From Dongshaea marina (GTDB taxonomy: Bacteria > Pseudomonadota > Gammaproteobacteria > Enterobacterales > Aeromonadaceae): a stretch of 64,000 bases of DNA. A program made the translations under genes and the position numbers. Below the pieces are notes generated by a model. It did not search any database and had not been told where the DNA came from. It saw only the letters and a program-made list of their open reading frames with translations. The stretch is taken from assembly GCF_003072645.1 (NCBI RefSeq), contig NZ_CP028897.1, positions 4,167,658 through 4,231,657 on the forward strand, in the 5' to 3' direction. Below, in pieces: positions 8,854-21,251 of this stretch; positions within the stretch are counted from its first letter, which is position 1, and the number at the start of each line of letters is the position of its first letter.

Positions 8854-11315
8854 GTGAATAAATTAAACCGATGGAATTACCCCGTGCGCCTGACAGGATC
8901 TGTATTGATGGCTGCCTCAATGATCCCTCTGGCCCATGCAGCCTCAGAGCAGCAGACCAATCAGCCACAGGTTGAAGCCAGCTCAACTCACTCTGAAAGC
9001 TCAAAGGAGCAAACCACACAGCAGTCGCCAGAGGCAAACTCGAATCAGCAGGTAGCTTCAGGTAGCTCAACCAGTCCTCAGGATATCAATAACCTCCCGG
9101 TGCATATCACGGCAAAAGAGGCCTCCGCCAAGCAAGGCGGCAAGCTTATCTACACCGGCGATGTCAAAGCTAAGCAGGGAGATCGCTCATTCAGCTCTGA
9201 CTATGCCGAACTGGATCAACCCACGGGAGAGGTGACCGCCAAGGGGGATATCGACTACCAGGACAGTATTGTCACTCTCAAGAGTGATAAGAAGATGACC
9301 TCGAACCTCAATACTCATGAGACCAAGATTCAACAGAGCACCTACAAGCTCAATCAGAGCCAGGGGCGCGGTGATGCAAGCTCGATGCATCTAAGAGATA
9401 ACCGCTTTCTGACCATGACGGATGCTACCTTTACCACCTGCAAGCCGGATAACGAGGTGTGGCATATGCGGGCCTCTACTATAGATATCGATAATAACGA
9501 GGTGTTTGGTACCGCCTGGAACTCCAGCATGTGGTTTTACGATGTGCCGGTGTTCTACTTCCCCTATCTGCAGTTCCCGGTCAAGAATGAGCGAACCACA
9601 GGCTTTCTCTACCCAAGCTACAGCTCCAGCTCCAGTAATGGCATCGGCCTGAATATCCCCTTTTACTGGAATATTGCTCCCAATCAGGATGCGACCCTGA
9701 CCGCACGCTACATGTCTCTGCGCGGCTGGATGAGTCAGCTGGAGTATCGCTATATGACCAGCCCCACCGACAAGGGGATCCTCTATGGGGAATATCTGGG
9801 CCATGATAAGAGCTTTGCATCCACCAATGAGCATGCCAACGACCCGCGTTGGATGTTCTACTGGAAACAGGATGCTGCATTCCTTAACAACGACCTGCGG
9901 CTGAATATCGACTATGCCCAGGTGGCCCAGTGGGATAAAAACTACTACAGTGATTTCGATCCTATATATGGTACCCGCAGCTCGGATCAGCTTCAGCGCA
10001 CCACTTCTCTGGGTTATTATCAGCCTGACTGGAACCTGGTGATGGATACGGTTTCCTACCAGGTACTAGTACCAACGGTAGAACCTTACTCCATCATGCC
10101 GCGGCTTCGCTTTAACGGCTATAACAACAGCTCCAGTGATTACCAGCTCTCCCTGTATGCCGAATCGGTGCGCTTTGATAACGATCTGGATACCCTACCC
10201 GTTGCCGACAGATTTCACTTAGCTCCAGCTTTTACCGTACCTATTCTCAGCACCACGGGCTATAACCTGAGCTTCCAGAGTAAGCTCTTAATGACTCACT
10301 ACAATCAGCAGGTTCGTGACTTTGCCGGCAGCTCAGATTACTCAAACCACCCTAACCTTGAAGATGGTGGGATCAACCGGGTGTTGCCAGAATTTCGCAT
10401 CCTGGGAGGCATGACCTTCGAGCGGCCGATGGTGCTGCTGAATAACTATACCCAAACTCTGGAGCCTCAGTTCCAGTATCTGTATATCCCCTATAAGAAT
10501 CAGCAGGATATCTACCTCTACGATACAACCCTGATGAGCCAGGATTATTACAGCCTGTTTAGCGATCAGCGCTTCTCTGACATCGACCGTATCAGTGATG
10601 AAAACCGCTTCTCTTTGGGGGTTACCACCCGCTTCCTGAATGGTGATGGAACCGAGCGGGCACGCTTGGCCGTCGGCCAGGCCTATAATTTTGTAGCCCC
10701 CAGAGTACAGCTCTACGCAAATTCGATTCAGGATAACGAGCAGCTATCCCCGATCTATGCCCAGGGCGATCTAAATCTTACCGAGCGCTGGTTTTTCCAT
10801 AGTGGTATCCAATACAACACTCATAAAGATCAGATCACCGCGGGGAACTCTGCCCTGGAATACAGGGTCAATAAAGACCAGGTAGCTCAGATCAACTATC
10901 GTTATCTGTCTGAGCAGGATGCGACTGCCACGACAGATACCAGCTATGAGGTCCCGGCCGTCAGACAGTTGGGGGGACCTTTAGTACCCCACTTTTTAAT
11001 GATCGCTGGAAATTGCTCGGAGGTTATTACCGGGATCTCAACAATAAAAACAATATCGATAGCTTTGCCGGTCTGAGATATGCCTCTTGTTGCTGGGCAG
11101 TCACCTTTACTTGGGAAGATCAGCTCAAGTACCGGACTCCGGAAGGAAGCAATCAGCTGGATACCTACAAAGAAGTATCACTTGGTATCAACTTTGAACT
11201 GCTCGGTATGGGCTCAGGCTCAGTTCCCAGCGACTTCAAGCTTGGTACCTCACAGCTGCCCTACTACAGACCCTTTGATCTGGAGACGGATCCGGATACA
11301 GGAATCAATCAATAA
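8854..11315 (+). CDS. lptD: LPS-assembly outer membrane protein LptD, interrupted by a single-base frameshift
   Basis: Outer-membrane beta-barrel that inserts LPS together with LptE. Reading starts at GTG 8854 (signal peptide ...MIPLAHA), runs through the OstA/LptA-like periplasmic domain and most of the barrel, then breaks: the first frame stops at 11076, while the C-terminal barrel (…RWKLLGGYYRDL… to 11315) continues one frame over. Adding one G to the G6 run at 10971-10976 joins the two as RQLGGTFSTPLFNDRW, giving 820 residues, normal for the family. Cysteines are C196 and a corrected C746-C747 pair; the first N-terminal cysteine of E. coli LptD is absent. It heads the lptD-surA-pdxA-rsmA-apaH cluster. 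Because LptD is normally essential, a sequencing error is most likely. Confidence 0.9.
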
Positions 11316-11357
11316 GAGTTGCTGCTCTGACTTTAAGATTTGATGTAAAGGAAACCT

Positions 11358-12665
11358 ATGAAAAAAATAGTTCGATTGATGGCCGGTACAATCTGCGCAC
11401 TACTGCTAGCCTTCGCTGTCCAGGCCAAGCCTGTGCTTCTGGACCAGGTGGCCGCTGTGGTCAACCAGGGTGTGGTGCTGCAAAGTGAGGTTCAGGAGCT
11501 GGTCGCCCAGATCAAGCGCAACGCCAAGCAGGCGAATCAACCCCTGCCCGATGACAAAGTTCTTGAGAAGCAGGCCCTTGATCACCTGATCCAGCAGGCC
11601 CTGCAACTGCAGGTTGCTAAGAAACAGGGACTTCAGGTGAGTGATGAGCAGCTTGAGCAAGCGATCAGCAGTGTTGCCTCCAGCCGGAAGATGAGTGTCA
11701 CGGCACTCAAGGCCGACCTTAAAAAACAGGGCGTCAGCTACGGCGAGTTTCGCCAGCAGGTGCAAAATGAGATCCTTATCGGCGAAATCCAGCGGATCAT
11801 GGTCCAGCGACGGATCAACATCTCGGACAGCGAAGTCACCCAGCTGATGAAAAACCTGCAAACCAAGGGCAAGGCACAGGAGCAGTACCAGATTGGTCAT
11901 ATCGAGATCGCGATTCCCGATAATGCAACCAAGGCACAGCAGAAAGTAGCCCGCAGTAAAGCAGATCGCCTTATTCGGGAGCTGAAAAATGGTGCCAACT
12001 TCTATAAGCTCGCAATCTCCGAGAGTGATGGTCCCAAGGCCCTTCAGGGAGGTAACTGGGGCTGGATGACCACTCAGGAGATGCCGACTCTTTTTGAAGA
12101 GGCGATTAAGGGAGCACAGAAGGGTGATGTGATCGGCCCGCTTCGTACCAGTAATGGCCTGCACATCGTTAAGGTCCTTGGGATCCGCGGTCAAAACAGG
12201 GTGATGGAAACCGAGGTAAAGGCCCAGCAAATCCTGCTTAAGCCATCTGTCATCATGAGCTCAGCTAAAGCCAAGCAGATCCTGACAGATGTCCGCCAGG
12301 AGATCCTCTCCGGCAAGGCAAGCTTTGCCGAGATGGCGAAGAAGTACTCTCAGGATCCAGGCTCTGCGGCCCAGGGCGGCGAGCTTGACTGGGCAAACCC
12401 GGATATCTATGTACCGGCATTCAAGGAGATGATCCTGCGTCTCAAGCCTGGCGAGCTGAGCCAACCCTTTAAATCCTCCCTAGGCTGGCACCTGGTGAAG
12501 CTACAGCAGCGCAAGAAGGTGGATGTCACGGGTAAGGCCAATCGTCAGCGCGCCTATCAACTGCTATTCCGTCGCCAGTTCAGCGAGGCGGTACAAAACT
12601 GGATTGATGAGCTGCAGGGCTCGGCCTACATCCGAATTCAAAAAACCAACCAGGTCGAAGATTAA
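11358..12665 (+). CDS. surA: Periplasmic chaperone / peptidyl-prolyl isomerase SurA
   Basis: Escorts outer-membrane proteins, including LptD, across the periplasm. It is 435 residues: signal peptide ([23 protein letters not shown]), the SurA N-terminal helical chaperone domain, and two parvulin (PPIC) domains at roughly 175-275 and 285-385, the second containing the GGELDWANP signature. AAAGGAAACCT precedes the ATG. The stop codon overlaps the pdxA start (TAATG), indicating translational coupling. Confidence 0.97.
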   Translation: MKKIVRLMAGTICALLLAFAVQAKPVLLDQVAAVVNQGVVLQSEVQELVAQIKRNAKQANQPLPDDKVLEKQALDHLIQQALQLQVAKKQGLQVSDEQLEQAISSVASSRKMSVTALKADLKKQGVSYGEFRQQVQNEILIGEIQRIMVQRRINISDSEVTQLMKNLQTKGKAQEQYQIGHIEIAIPDNATKAQQKVARSKADRLIRELKNGANFYKLAISESDGPKALQGGNWGWMTTQEMPTLFEEAIKGAQKGDVIGPLRTSNGLHIVKVLGIRGQNRVMETEVKAQQILLKPSVIMSSAKAKQILTDVRQEILSGKASFAEMAKKYSQDPGSAAQGGELDWANPDIYVPAFKEMILRLKPGELSQPFKSSLGWHLVKLQQRKKVDVTGKANRQRAYQLLFRRQFSEAVQNWIDELQGSAYIRIQKTNQVED

Positions 12666-13651
12666 TGGGCCGGGCTCCCTTGGTTATCACTCCGGGCGAA
12701 CCGGCAGGCATAGGCCCGGATCTATTACTTGAGGTTGCCCAGAACCCCTGCTCACACCCGCTGGTTGCTGTCGCCAGTCGCCAACTCCTTGAGCAACGGG
12801 CCCGGGAGTTGAGACTCGATATATGTCTCAGGCCCTATGATCGGGCAAAGCCACCGGTTAGCCACCAGCCAGGGACCTTGTGGGTCGAGGAGATCCCACT
12901 GAATCAATCTGCTCTGCCTGGGGTTCTCAACCCTGCAAATGGTAGCTATGTGGTCTCCTGTCTGCAGCGTGCCGCCGAGGGATGTCTCGGCGGTGAATTT
13001 GCAGCCCTAGTGACCGGTCCGGTCCACAAGGGGGTGATCAACGACTCAGGTACTCCCTTTACCGGTCATACCGAGTACCTGGCTGAACAGGCAGGCTGTA
13101 AGCAGGTGGTGATGATGCTGGCAACAGAGGGACTCAGGGTTGCCCTGGTGACCACTCATCTGCCTCTGCGGGAGGTCGCCGATGCGATAACCCAGGACAA
13201 ACTTAGCTCGGTGCTTGCCATTCTGGGCCATGATCTGCAAACCAAATTTGGGATCCGCGAGCCACGGATCCTTGTGGCTGGCCTCAACCCTCATGCCGGA
13301 GAAGGTGGCCACCTCGGGCAGGAGGAGCTGACCATCATTGAGCCCACTCTGGAGAAGATGCGCCAGCAGCAACCCTGGCAGCTGACCGGACCATTGCCAG
13401 CTGACACCCTATTTCAGCCAAAATACCTTGAACAGGCCGATGCGGTACTTGCCATGTATCACGATCAGGGACTACCTGTGCTAAAATCGGTCGGTTTTGG
13501 GCGTTCGGTCAATATCACCCTGGGGCTTCCCTTTATCCGCACCTCGGTTGATCACGGCACCGCGCTCGAGTTAGCGGCAACCGGCAATGCAGATATCGGC
13601 AGCCTGAACACCGCAATTCAATATGCAATCCAGATGGCAGAGAATAGTTAA
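12665..13651 (+). CDS. pdxA: 4-hydroxythreonine-4-phosphate dehydrogenase PdxA
   Basis: NAD-dependent oxidation step in the DXP-dependent branch of pyridoxal phosphate synthesis. It is 328 residues with the family opening [16 protein letters not shown], the divalent-metal histidines in [19 protein letters not shown] and [12 protein letters not shown], and the C-terminal [13 protein letters not shown]. It overlaps surA by one base at its start and rsmA by one base at its end. Confidence 0.97.
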   Translation: MGRAPLVITPGEPAGIGPDLLLEVAQNPCSHPLVAVASRQLLEQRARELRLDICLRPYDRAKPPVSHQPGTLWVEEIPLNQSALPGVLNPANGSYVVSCLQRAAEGCLGGEFAALVTGPVHKGVINDSGTPFTGHTEYLAEQAGCKQVVMMLATEGLRVALVTTHLPLREVADAITQDKLSSVLAILGHDLQTKFGIREPRILVAGLNPHAGEGGHLGQEELTIIEPTLEKMRQQQPWQLTGPLPADTLFQPKYLEQADAVLAMYHDQGLPVLKSVGFGRSVNITLGLPFIRTSVDHGTALELAATGNADIGSLNTAIQYAIQMAENS

Positions 13652-14460
13652 TGAGCGATAAGGTACACATGGGCCATACGGCCCGCAAACGGTTTGGTCA
13701 GAACTTCCTTCACGATCCCATGGTGATCGATCAAATCGTTGCGGCAATCCACCCACAACGTCACCAGCAGTTGGTGGAGATCGGCCCTGGCCTTGGCGCA
13801 TTAACCGAGCCTGTCAGTGCCAGCGTAGATAAACTGCACGTCGTGGAGCTGGATAGAGACCTTGCCGCACGCCTTGAGGAGCACCCGGTCCTCAGTCCCC
13901 GACTTGAGATCCACCAGATCGATGCCATGAAGTTTGATTTTGGCTCGCTGCAGCATGGGGATGAAAAGTTACGGGTGTTTGGAAACCTGCCCTATAACAT
14001 CTCGACTCCGCTGATTTTTCATCTGTTTGAATTTGCAGATAAGATCAGCGACATGCACTTCATGTTGCAAAAAGAGGTAGTTCAACGCCTTGCCGCCGGT
14101 CCGGGCAGCAAAACCTATGGTCGCCTGAGTGTGATGGCACAGTATTATTGTCGGGTGATCCCGGTACTGGAGGTCGGCCCCGGCGCCTTCAAACCTGCCC
14201 CTAAGGTAACCTCAGCCGTGGTGCGTCTTGAGCCTTATGACGTTCCTCCATACCCGGCCAAAGATGTGAGACTGCTGGAGCGGATCTGTCGCGAAGCCTT
14301 TAACCAGCGGCGCAAGACCCTGCGTAACTGCTTTAAACATCTGATGAGCGAGAGCGAACTTGAAGCTCTTGGAATCAATCCGGTGCAGCGCCCGGAGCAG
14401 CTCTCTCTTGAGCAGTTTGTGACGATCGCCAATTATCTTGCCGATAAGGCTGCCGGTTAA
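13651..14460 (+). CDS. rsmA: 16S rRNA dimethyladenosine transferase RsmA (KsgA)
   Basis: Dimethylates the two adjacent adenosines near the 3' end of 16S rRNA using S-adenosylmethionine. It is 269 residues; SAM motif I is [13 protein letters not shown] (43-55) and the catalytic N-L-P-Y motif is at 112-115. Start overlaps the pdxA stop (TAATG). In E. coli the next gene is apaG; here apaH follows after only eight bases. Confidence 0.97.
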   Translation: MSDKVHMGHTARKRFGQNFLHDPMVIDQIVAAIHPQRHQQLVEIGPGLGALTEPVSASVDKLHVVELDRDLAARLEEHPVLSPRLEIHQIDAMKFDFGSLQHGDEKLRVFGNLPYNISTPLIFHLFEFADKISDMHFMLQKEVVQRLAAGPGSKTYGRLSVMAQYYCRVIPVLEVGPGAFKPAPKVTSAVVRLEPYDVPPYPAKDVRLLERICREAFNQRRKTLRNCFKHLMSESELEALGINPVQRPEQLSLEQFVTIANYLADKAAG

Positions 14461-14468
14461 ACCGCGTC

Positions 14469-15290
14469 ATGGCCTGTTACCTGGTCGGGGATATCCAGGG
14501 CTGCCTGGATGAGCTGAAACAGCTGCTGGATGATGTTGGTTTTGACCCCGCACAAGATGAGCTATGGCTCACCGGCGATCTGGTGGCGCGGGGTCCAAAG
14601 TCACTGGAAACCCTGCGCTACGTGCGCGATCTGGGCCCGGCCGCAACTGTGGTTCTGGGTAATCATGATCTCCACCTGCTGACGGTAAGCTCAGGCCTTG
14701 CCCGGGAGCATGATAAAGATCGTTTGCAGCCACTCCTTGCGGCTCCGGACAGAGATGAGCTGCTGCGCTGGCTGCGCTTTCAGCCTCTTCTGGCTGAGCA
14801 CTCTGAATACCCCTTAGTGATGACCCATGCCGGGATCCCCCCGGCCTGGGATCTGACAACGGCCCGCCAATGTGCCCGGCAGATTGAGGCCGAGCTTCAA
14901 TCCGTGGATTACTTTCATCTTCTTAAGGGGATGTATGGCAATCAACCAGATCAGTGGGATGACAATCTAAGTGGTATCGAGCGCCTTCGCTATAGCATCA
15001 ATGCCCTGACCCGGATGCGCTTTTGCTACCCGGATGGGCGGCTGGAGTTTCACCATAAGCTGATGCCCTCAGGCAATCACCCTGAGCTGGTCCCCTGGTT
15101 TGAACTCCCTGCGGCTTACCTTGAGGATAAAGAGCTCATCTTTGGCCACTGGGCGGCGCTGGAGGGCCACTGTGGACGCAGTGACTATCACGCCCTGGAT
15201 ACCGGCTGCGTATGGGGAAACACCCTGACCATGCTGCGCTGGGAAGATAAACAGCGATTTAGTACGGCCTGTCCAACATACGCACAGTAA
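14469..15290 (+). CDS. apaH: Bis(5'-nucleosyl)-tetraphosphatase, symmetrical, ApaH
   Basis: Hydrolyses Ap4A to two ADP. It is 273 residues with metallophosphatase motifs GDIQGC (7-12), GDLVARGP and GNHDLHLL, plus the C-terminal GHWAALEG and DTGCVWGNTLTMLRWED. The first motif carries Gln where E. coli has His (GDVHGC); I recall Gln in Pseudomonas-type ApaH, so this is not taken as inactivation. It is the last gene of the lptD cluster, and apaG is missing in front of it. Confidence 0.95.
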   Translation: MACYLVGDIQGCLDELKQLLDDVGFDPAQDELWLTGDLVARGPKSLETLRYVRDLGPAATVVLGNHDLHLLTVSSGLAREHDKDRLQPLLAAPDRDELLRWLRFQPLLAEHSEYPLVMTHAGIPPAWDLTTARQCARQIEAELQSVDYFHLLKGMYGNQPDQWDDNLSGIERLRYSINALTRMRFCYPDGRLEFHHKLMPSGNHPELVPWFELPAAYLEDKELIFGHWAALEGHCGRSDYHALDTGCVWGNTLTMLRWEDKQRFSTACPTYAQ

Positions 15291-15299
15291 TTCTCTTTA

Positions 15300-15760
15300 T
15301 CTATCCTGCGGATGGCGATTTGCAGCTACGCTGCATGTGCCGATGCTGACCGGCGGCAGGCAAGAAGGGGCGCTCGTCCGCCCCCTCTTGCATCTCCCGG
15401 GACGCCCCGAATCTCGCTGAACCCTCGTCTCACCAAAGGATTAAGGTGCCGCTTAGACGCAACATCCCTGTCGCGGCTAAACTCTCATCACATCCATGTG
15501 ATTCGACCTTAATCCTCTACGGCTCACCTCGGCGCTCGCTGACGGGGGTTGAACCTCCTCTCTCCGATTCAATTACCGAGAGGATCTCAATTGATCCTTT
15601 ATCTTTTCGAGCCAGAGATGGCGAGCCACGAAGCTCGATGTCGGGAACATCGTATGCGTAGTGAGTTTTTGCCTACTTTTGACGATACAAAAGTAGGGCG
15701 TCGTCGGGCGCCCCCGACACCTGTGCCGCAGGCACAAAATAACTGACCGCTGGTCAAGCT
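15300..15760 (-). repeat. Intergenic repeat element, copy A, with conserved hairpin
   Basis: This gene-free stretch lies between apaH and the nucleoside transporter. It contains a hairpin at 15672-15697, stem CCTACTTTTG with CAAAAGTAGG around a six-base loop. Read on the minus strand, the loop TATCGT and the flank CAAAAACTCACT match copy B at 23207-23245 (CCAAAACCTCACT). The short open frames inside show no protein-like features. Boundaries are approximate. Confidence 0.6.
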
Positions 15761-15789
15761 GAGCTGACTTTATATCCTCTGGATAGCAA

Positions 15790-15811
15790 AAAGGCCGCTG
15801 CTGCGGCCTTT
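15790..15811 (-). terminator. Terminator of the nucleoside transporter gene
   Basis: Stem AAAGGCCGC/GCGGCCTTT (15790-15798 with 15803-15811), followed on the minus strand by a T run. It lies just downstream of the gene ending at 15837. Confidence 0.85.
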
Positions 15812-15836
15812 CTCATCTTCAAGAACTCAGGCTTGT

Positions 15837-17030
15837 TTAGGGGATCATCACCCCGGCAACAACCGCTGACAGCAGGCTTACCAGGGTCGCGCCATAAATC
15901 AGCTTGAGGCCAAAGCGGGCAACTAGCTCACCACGGTCTTCATTCAGAGCCTTCACCGCTCCACCGACAATGCCGATAGAGCTAAAGTTTGCGAAAGAGA
16001 CCAGGAATACGGAGATCACCCCGATGGTGTGATGACTCAGGCCCTGGGCCTTATCCAGGCTCATCATGGCGACAAACTCATTGGTGACCATCTTGGTTGC
16101 CATGATGCTGCCCGCCTGAGCCGCCTCAGACCAAGGGATATTCAGCATATAGGCCACGGGGGAGAAGAGATAGCCCAGCAGCTGCTGGAAGCTAATCCCG
16201 AAGATCATATCGAAGATGCTGTTGATCGCTGAGATAAGCGCAATGAAGCCGATCAGCATGGCAGCCACAATCACCGCGACCTTGAAACCATCCATGATAT
16301 ATTCACCTAACATCTCAAAGAAGGTCTGCTTTTTCTTCTCTTTCATTACAATCAGATCTTCGCCCTCTTTGAGGCGATAAGGATTGATGACAGAAACGAT
16401 AATAAAGGTGCTAAACATGTTAAGTAATAGCGCTGTCACTACATATTTAGGCTCAATCAACTGCATATAGGCACCCACAATTGACAGTGAAACCGTTGAT
16501 AGTGCAGTTGCCGCCAGGGTATACATCCGCTTGTCGCTAATATGTGGCAGCATATCTTTAATTGAGATAAATACTTCAGACTGACCAATAGTTAATGAAC
16601 TCACCGCATGGAATGATTCCAGCTTTCCTAATCCATTAACTTTACTCAGAACCAATCCGATATATTTAATAATAAACTGAAGGATTTTGAAGTGGCGAAG
16701 AATACCGATAAGAACAGAGATAAATACAATCGGTAGCAATACATTCAGGAAGAATACAAATTGTCCCTTCGCCGCAAGACCACCGAAAACAAAGGAGACA
16801 CCATCGTTTGCATAGCTCATTAGTTTAACGAAAAATTCATTGACCGAGCCAATAAGAACCTGCCCTCCGCTGGTTTGCATCAGTACAAACCCAAGCACTA
16901 ACTCGATCACCAGCATAATCGCAATCGGCTTATATTTTATAAGCTTGCGATCAGAACTCCATGCATAGGCTAATGCTAAGACGATCACAATACCGACTAC
17001 GAAGAGTAGATATCTCTTTAATTCCAACAT
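15837..17030 (-). CDS. Concentrative nucleoside transporter (NupC/CNT family)
   Basis: Cation-coupled nucleoside uptake through the inner membrane. It is 397 residues of mostly hydrophobic helices with CNT landmarks: the Nuc_recept/gate region GGLAAKGQFVFFLNVLLPIVFIS, the GQSEVF motif (SLTIGQSEVFISIK), NMFSTFI, and the C-terminal SFANFSSIGIVGGAVKAL. Start is taken as ATG 17030 (MLELKRYLL), with AAAGG about eight bases upstream; a TTG at 17051 is possible. It lies between apaH and folA, genes that neighbour each other in E. coli. Confidence 0.92.
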   Translation of the reverse strand: MLELKRYLLFVVGIVIVLALAYAWSSDRKLIKYKPIAIMLVIELVLGFVLMQTSGGQVLIGSVNEFFVKLMSYANDGVSFVFGGLAAKGQFVFFLNVLLPIVFISVLIGILRHFKILQFIIKYIGLVLSKVNGLGKLESFHAVSSLTIGQSEVFISIKDMLPHISDKRMYTLAATALSTVSLSIVGAYMQLIEPKYVVTALLLNMFSTFIIVSVINPYRLKEGEDLIVMKEKKKQTFFEMLGEYIMDGFKVAVIVAAMLIGFIALISAINSIFDMIFGISFQQLLGYLFSPVAYMLNIPWSEAAQAGSIMATKMVTNEFVAMMSLDKAQGLSHHTIGVISVFLVSFANFSSIGIVGGAVKALNEDRGELVARFGLKLIYGATLVSLLSAVVAGVMIP

Positions 17031-17370
17031 ATTGTCGCACCTTTGTTTCAATTAATCTGCCATCTTTAAAGATGGCTTATCTATTTTTATATTTATCAGC
17101 ACCATGAATTAGTCGTCATGACCTTCAAGTTGGGGGCTAATTATAATTCGATCCATCTTACACAAGTTCAAAAAATGATACCAAGAGCAATAGCTCGAAA
17201 TGAGATCCCTGTCCTAATTGGATGTTTTTCCGGCAATACAAGATCGTTTAATTATGTGACGGGGATATCATTTTTTTTGCTTGCTAAAACTTTAAATTGA
17301 AGTTGCTCCATCCCAGTTTCAAAATCGATCTCTAAAGTGATTCATTCGCAGCTACTCATCAGGTCGAACT
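17031..17370. other. AT-rich divergent intergenic region between CNT transporter and rubrerythrin
   Basis: No convincing gene. It must hold both divergent promoters. TGTGA at 17255-17259 resembles half of a CRP site, but the other half is poor. Confidence 0.4.
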
Positions 17371-17946
17371 ATGGCTTCTATCCGTGGAACACAAACAGAA
17401 AAAAATCTGCTAAAAGCTTTTATTGGCGAGTGTCAGGCTCGTAATCGCTACACCTTTTATGCCAGTGCGGCTAAGAAAGAGGGACTGGTGCAGATCGCCG
17501 ATATTTTTGAGGAGACAGCCAATCAGGAAAAGGAGCACGCAAAGCGGTTTCTGAAATTTTTCGAGGGCGAGCCGGTAGAGATCACCGACACCTTCAGTAG
17601 CGCCTCGATTGGTACAACCCTGGAAAACCTTAAAGATGCGGCTAAGGGTGAAGAGCATGAGTGGAGTGAGCTCTACCCCGAGTTTGCCGCCGTTGCCCGG
17701 GAGGAGGGATTTAAAGAGATAGCCTTTGCCTTTGAAGCGATCAGCATTGCCGAAAAGCAACACAATAAACGCTATCTTGAGCTTGCCGATAACCTTGAAG
17801 CCGGACGGGTTTTTCGCCGTGATGAGACCATGAGCTGGCGCTGCCTCAACTGCGGCTACCTGCACCAGGCCAAGGCTGCTCCCGGGACCTGCCCGGCCTG
17901 CCTGCACCCTCAGGGATATTTTGAGCTGCTTGCAGAGAACTGGTAA
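17371..17946 (+). CDS. Rubrerythrin
   Basis: Non-haem di-iron peroxidase used by anaerobes and facultative anaerobes against hydrogen peroxide. It is 191 residues: N-terminal ferritin-like four-helix domain with iron-binding carboxylates (FIGECQARNRY, EETANQEKEHAKRF, FEAISIAEKQHNKRY) and a C-terminal rubredoxin-like knuckle CLNCGY...CPAC (about 151-171). It is a single gene, convergent with folA, and consistent with a low-oxygen lifestyle. Confidence 0.95.
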   Translation: MASIRGTQTEKNLLKAFIGECQARNRYTFYASAAKKEGLVQIADIFEETANQEKEHAKRFLKFFEGEPVEITDTFSSASIGTTLENLKDAAKGEEHEWSELYPEFAAVAREEGFKEIAFAFEAISIAEKQHNKRYLELADNLEAGRVFRRDETMSWRCLNCGYLHQAKAAPGTCPACLHPQGYFELLAENW

Positions 17947-17953
17947 CGGGTAA

Positions 17954-17985
17954 AGAGCGCCTTCAGAGATAAATGAAGGTGCTCT
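17954..17985. terminator. Possible bidirectional hairpin between rubrerythrin and folA
   Basis: Inverted repeat 17954-17965 with 17974-17985 (12 bp with one mismatch). There is no clear T run on either side. Confidence 0.4.
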
Positions 17986-17997
17986 CAGGCTCAAAAG

Positions 17998-18957
<960 letters not shown>

Positions 18958-18958
18958 T

Positions 18959-19750
18959 TTAACCACCCCAGACACTGGTAGTAACCATGGCCAGCACGAT
19001 GCCGATAGAGATGTTCAACACGATCAGGGTCGCCATACACAGACGTCCCCAGCCCATGTTGAAATAACCTTTAACCATGTCATCCACCCCACTGACCAAG
19101 GGGAAACCAGGAACCAGCAGTAGCACGCTGGACGCCATCACCAGATAGGGATGCTCGCCCCAGGCAAAGCGGGAAGCCAGGCTGGCTATCAGAGTGGTCA
19201 CATAGGCAGTCCCACCAAATACGATCAGGGGATTGAAGTGGCGCTTGGTCAGCTCCTGGCGAACCAGCATCCCGAGCGTTGCCGAAATAAAGGTCCAGCC
19301 AAATACCGGCCAGTCCCCGCCAAACAGCTGGCTAAAGGCAGCACAGGAAAGACCAATCATCAGGGCCAGGGCCCAGCGATTATGAAAGTAGGGTTTGAGG
19401 GAGTAGAGACGTTGTCGCACCTCGGCCAAAGAGAGAACTCCCTTTTCGGCCATGATGCAGATCCGCTGGATCTCACACACCATGTGCATATTGATCCCAA
19501 GCTCTGAAACACGGCGGGTAGTGGTATGACTCTGTCCCTGATGGAGGGTGGTCAGCACCAGGGCACTGGAGGAGATCGCCATCTCAACCTTTTCTATTCC
19601 CAGTGCAGCCCCTAATCGGCAAGTGGTCTGCTCAATGATGCGACTCTCGGCACCATACCAGGCCAGCAGTTGCCCGGCCTTAATGATGATCTGGGTTATC
19701 TCTATCTGTTCAGCCTGACTAATCGCCTGAGTCGTTGGCAAAGTTTTCAT
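18959..19750 (-). CDS. yjjP: YjjP family membrane protein (ThrE-type exporter, large subunit, DUF1212)
   Basis: 263 residues: cytoplasmic N-terminal DUF1212 region (AGQLLAWYGAESRIIEQTTCRLG) followed by five membrane segments containing VLLLVPGFPLVSGVDDMVKG. It pairs with YjjB to make the split version of the threonine/serine exporter fold; succinate is the substrate suggested for the E. coli pair. With frdABCD and a dicarboxylate carrier elsewhere in the window, a role in disposing of fermentation succinate is a reasonable inference. Confidence 0.9.
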   Translation of the reverse strand: MKTLPTTQAISQAEQIEITQIIIKAGQLLAWYGAESRIIEQTTCRLGAALGIEKVEMAISSSALVLTTLHQGQSHTTTRRVSELGINMHMVCEIQRICIMAEKGVLSLAEVRQRLYSLKPYFHNRWALALMIGLSCAAFSQLFGGDWPVFGWTFISATLGMLVRQELTKRHFNPLIVFGGTAYVTTLIASLASRFAWGEHPYLVMASSVLLLVPGFPLVSGVDDMVKGYFNMGWGRLCMATLIVLNISIGIVLAMVTTSVWGG

Positions 19751-19936
19751 GCCCTATTCAGTCCCTTGATAATGCGTGACTAAGCAAGCGACAAACAAAG
19801 CGGCCCGAATGATTTAGCATCTGCATCCGGCAACCAAAGGAAGCCAAATATCTCGGGCGACTCAGGGGTACCTGAACTTGCGCTGCTTTAGGTGAGTGAA
19901 CATAAGGACTCAATCTACCATAAAGCAGCGAGCGGA

Positions 19937-21148
<1,212 letters not shown>

Positions 21149-21204
21149 TTAGGAAAGCGATCAGCCTAACAATCCGCCTTACTTAGATAAAACACGATAA
21201 AAAA

Positions 21205-21232
21205 AACCCCGTCCAGAGACGGGGTTCTTTTA
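21205..21232 (-). terminator. Terminator between rpmA and obgE
   Basis: Stem AACCCCGTC/GACGGGGTT (21205-21213 with 21218-21226), flanked on the minus strand by a run of T residues. It may allow partial readthrough into obgE. Confidence 0.85.
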
Positions 21233-21251
21233 ACTCGGTAAAAAATCGAAA

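Noticed and set aside
10960-11015. Programmed -1/+1 frameshifting in lptD
   Set aside because: No slippery heptamer with pseudoknot was evident, and the same kind of break recurs in five other genes, so a common technical cause is simpler.
14469-14510. ApaH metal-binding His replaced by Gln (GDIQGC) as a sign of inactivation
   Set aside because: The same substitution is recalled in Pseudomonas-type ApaH, and all other motifs are intact.
15312-15746. Three overlapping short open frames after apaH
   Set aside because: They lie in the repeat element, have Arg/Pro-rich low-quality composition and no ribosome-binding sites.
17255-17271. Possible CRP site (TGTGA, then a six-base spacer and TATCA)
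   Set aside because: The second half matches only three of five positions.
17118-17300. 60-codon open frame between the CNT transporter and rubrerythrin
   Set aside because: No ribosome-binding site or recognisable protein character; the region is more likely two promoters.
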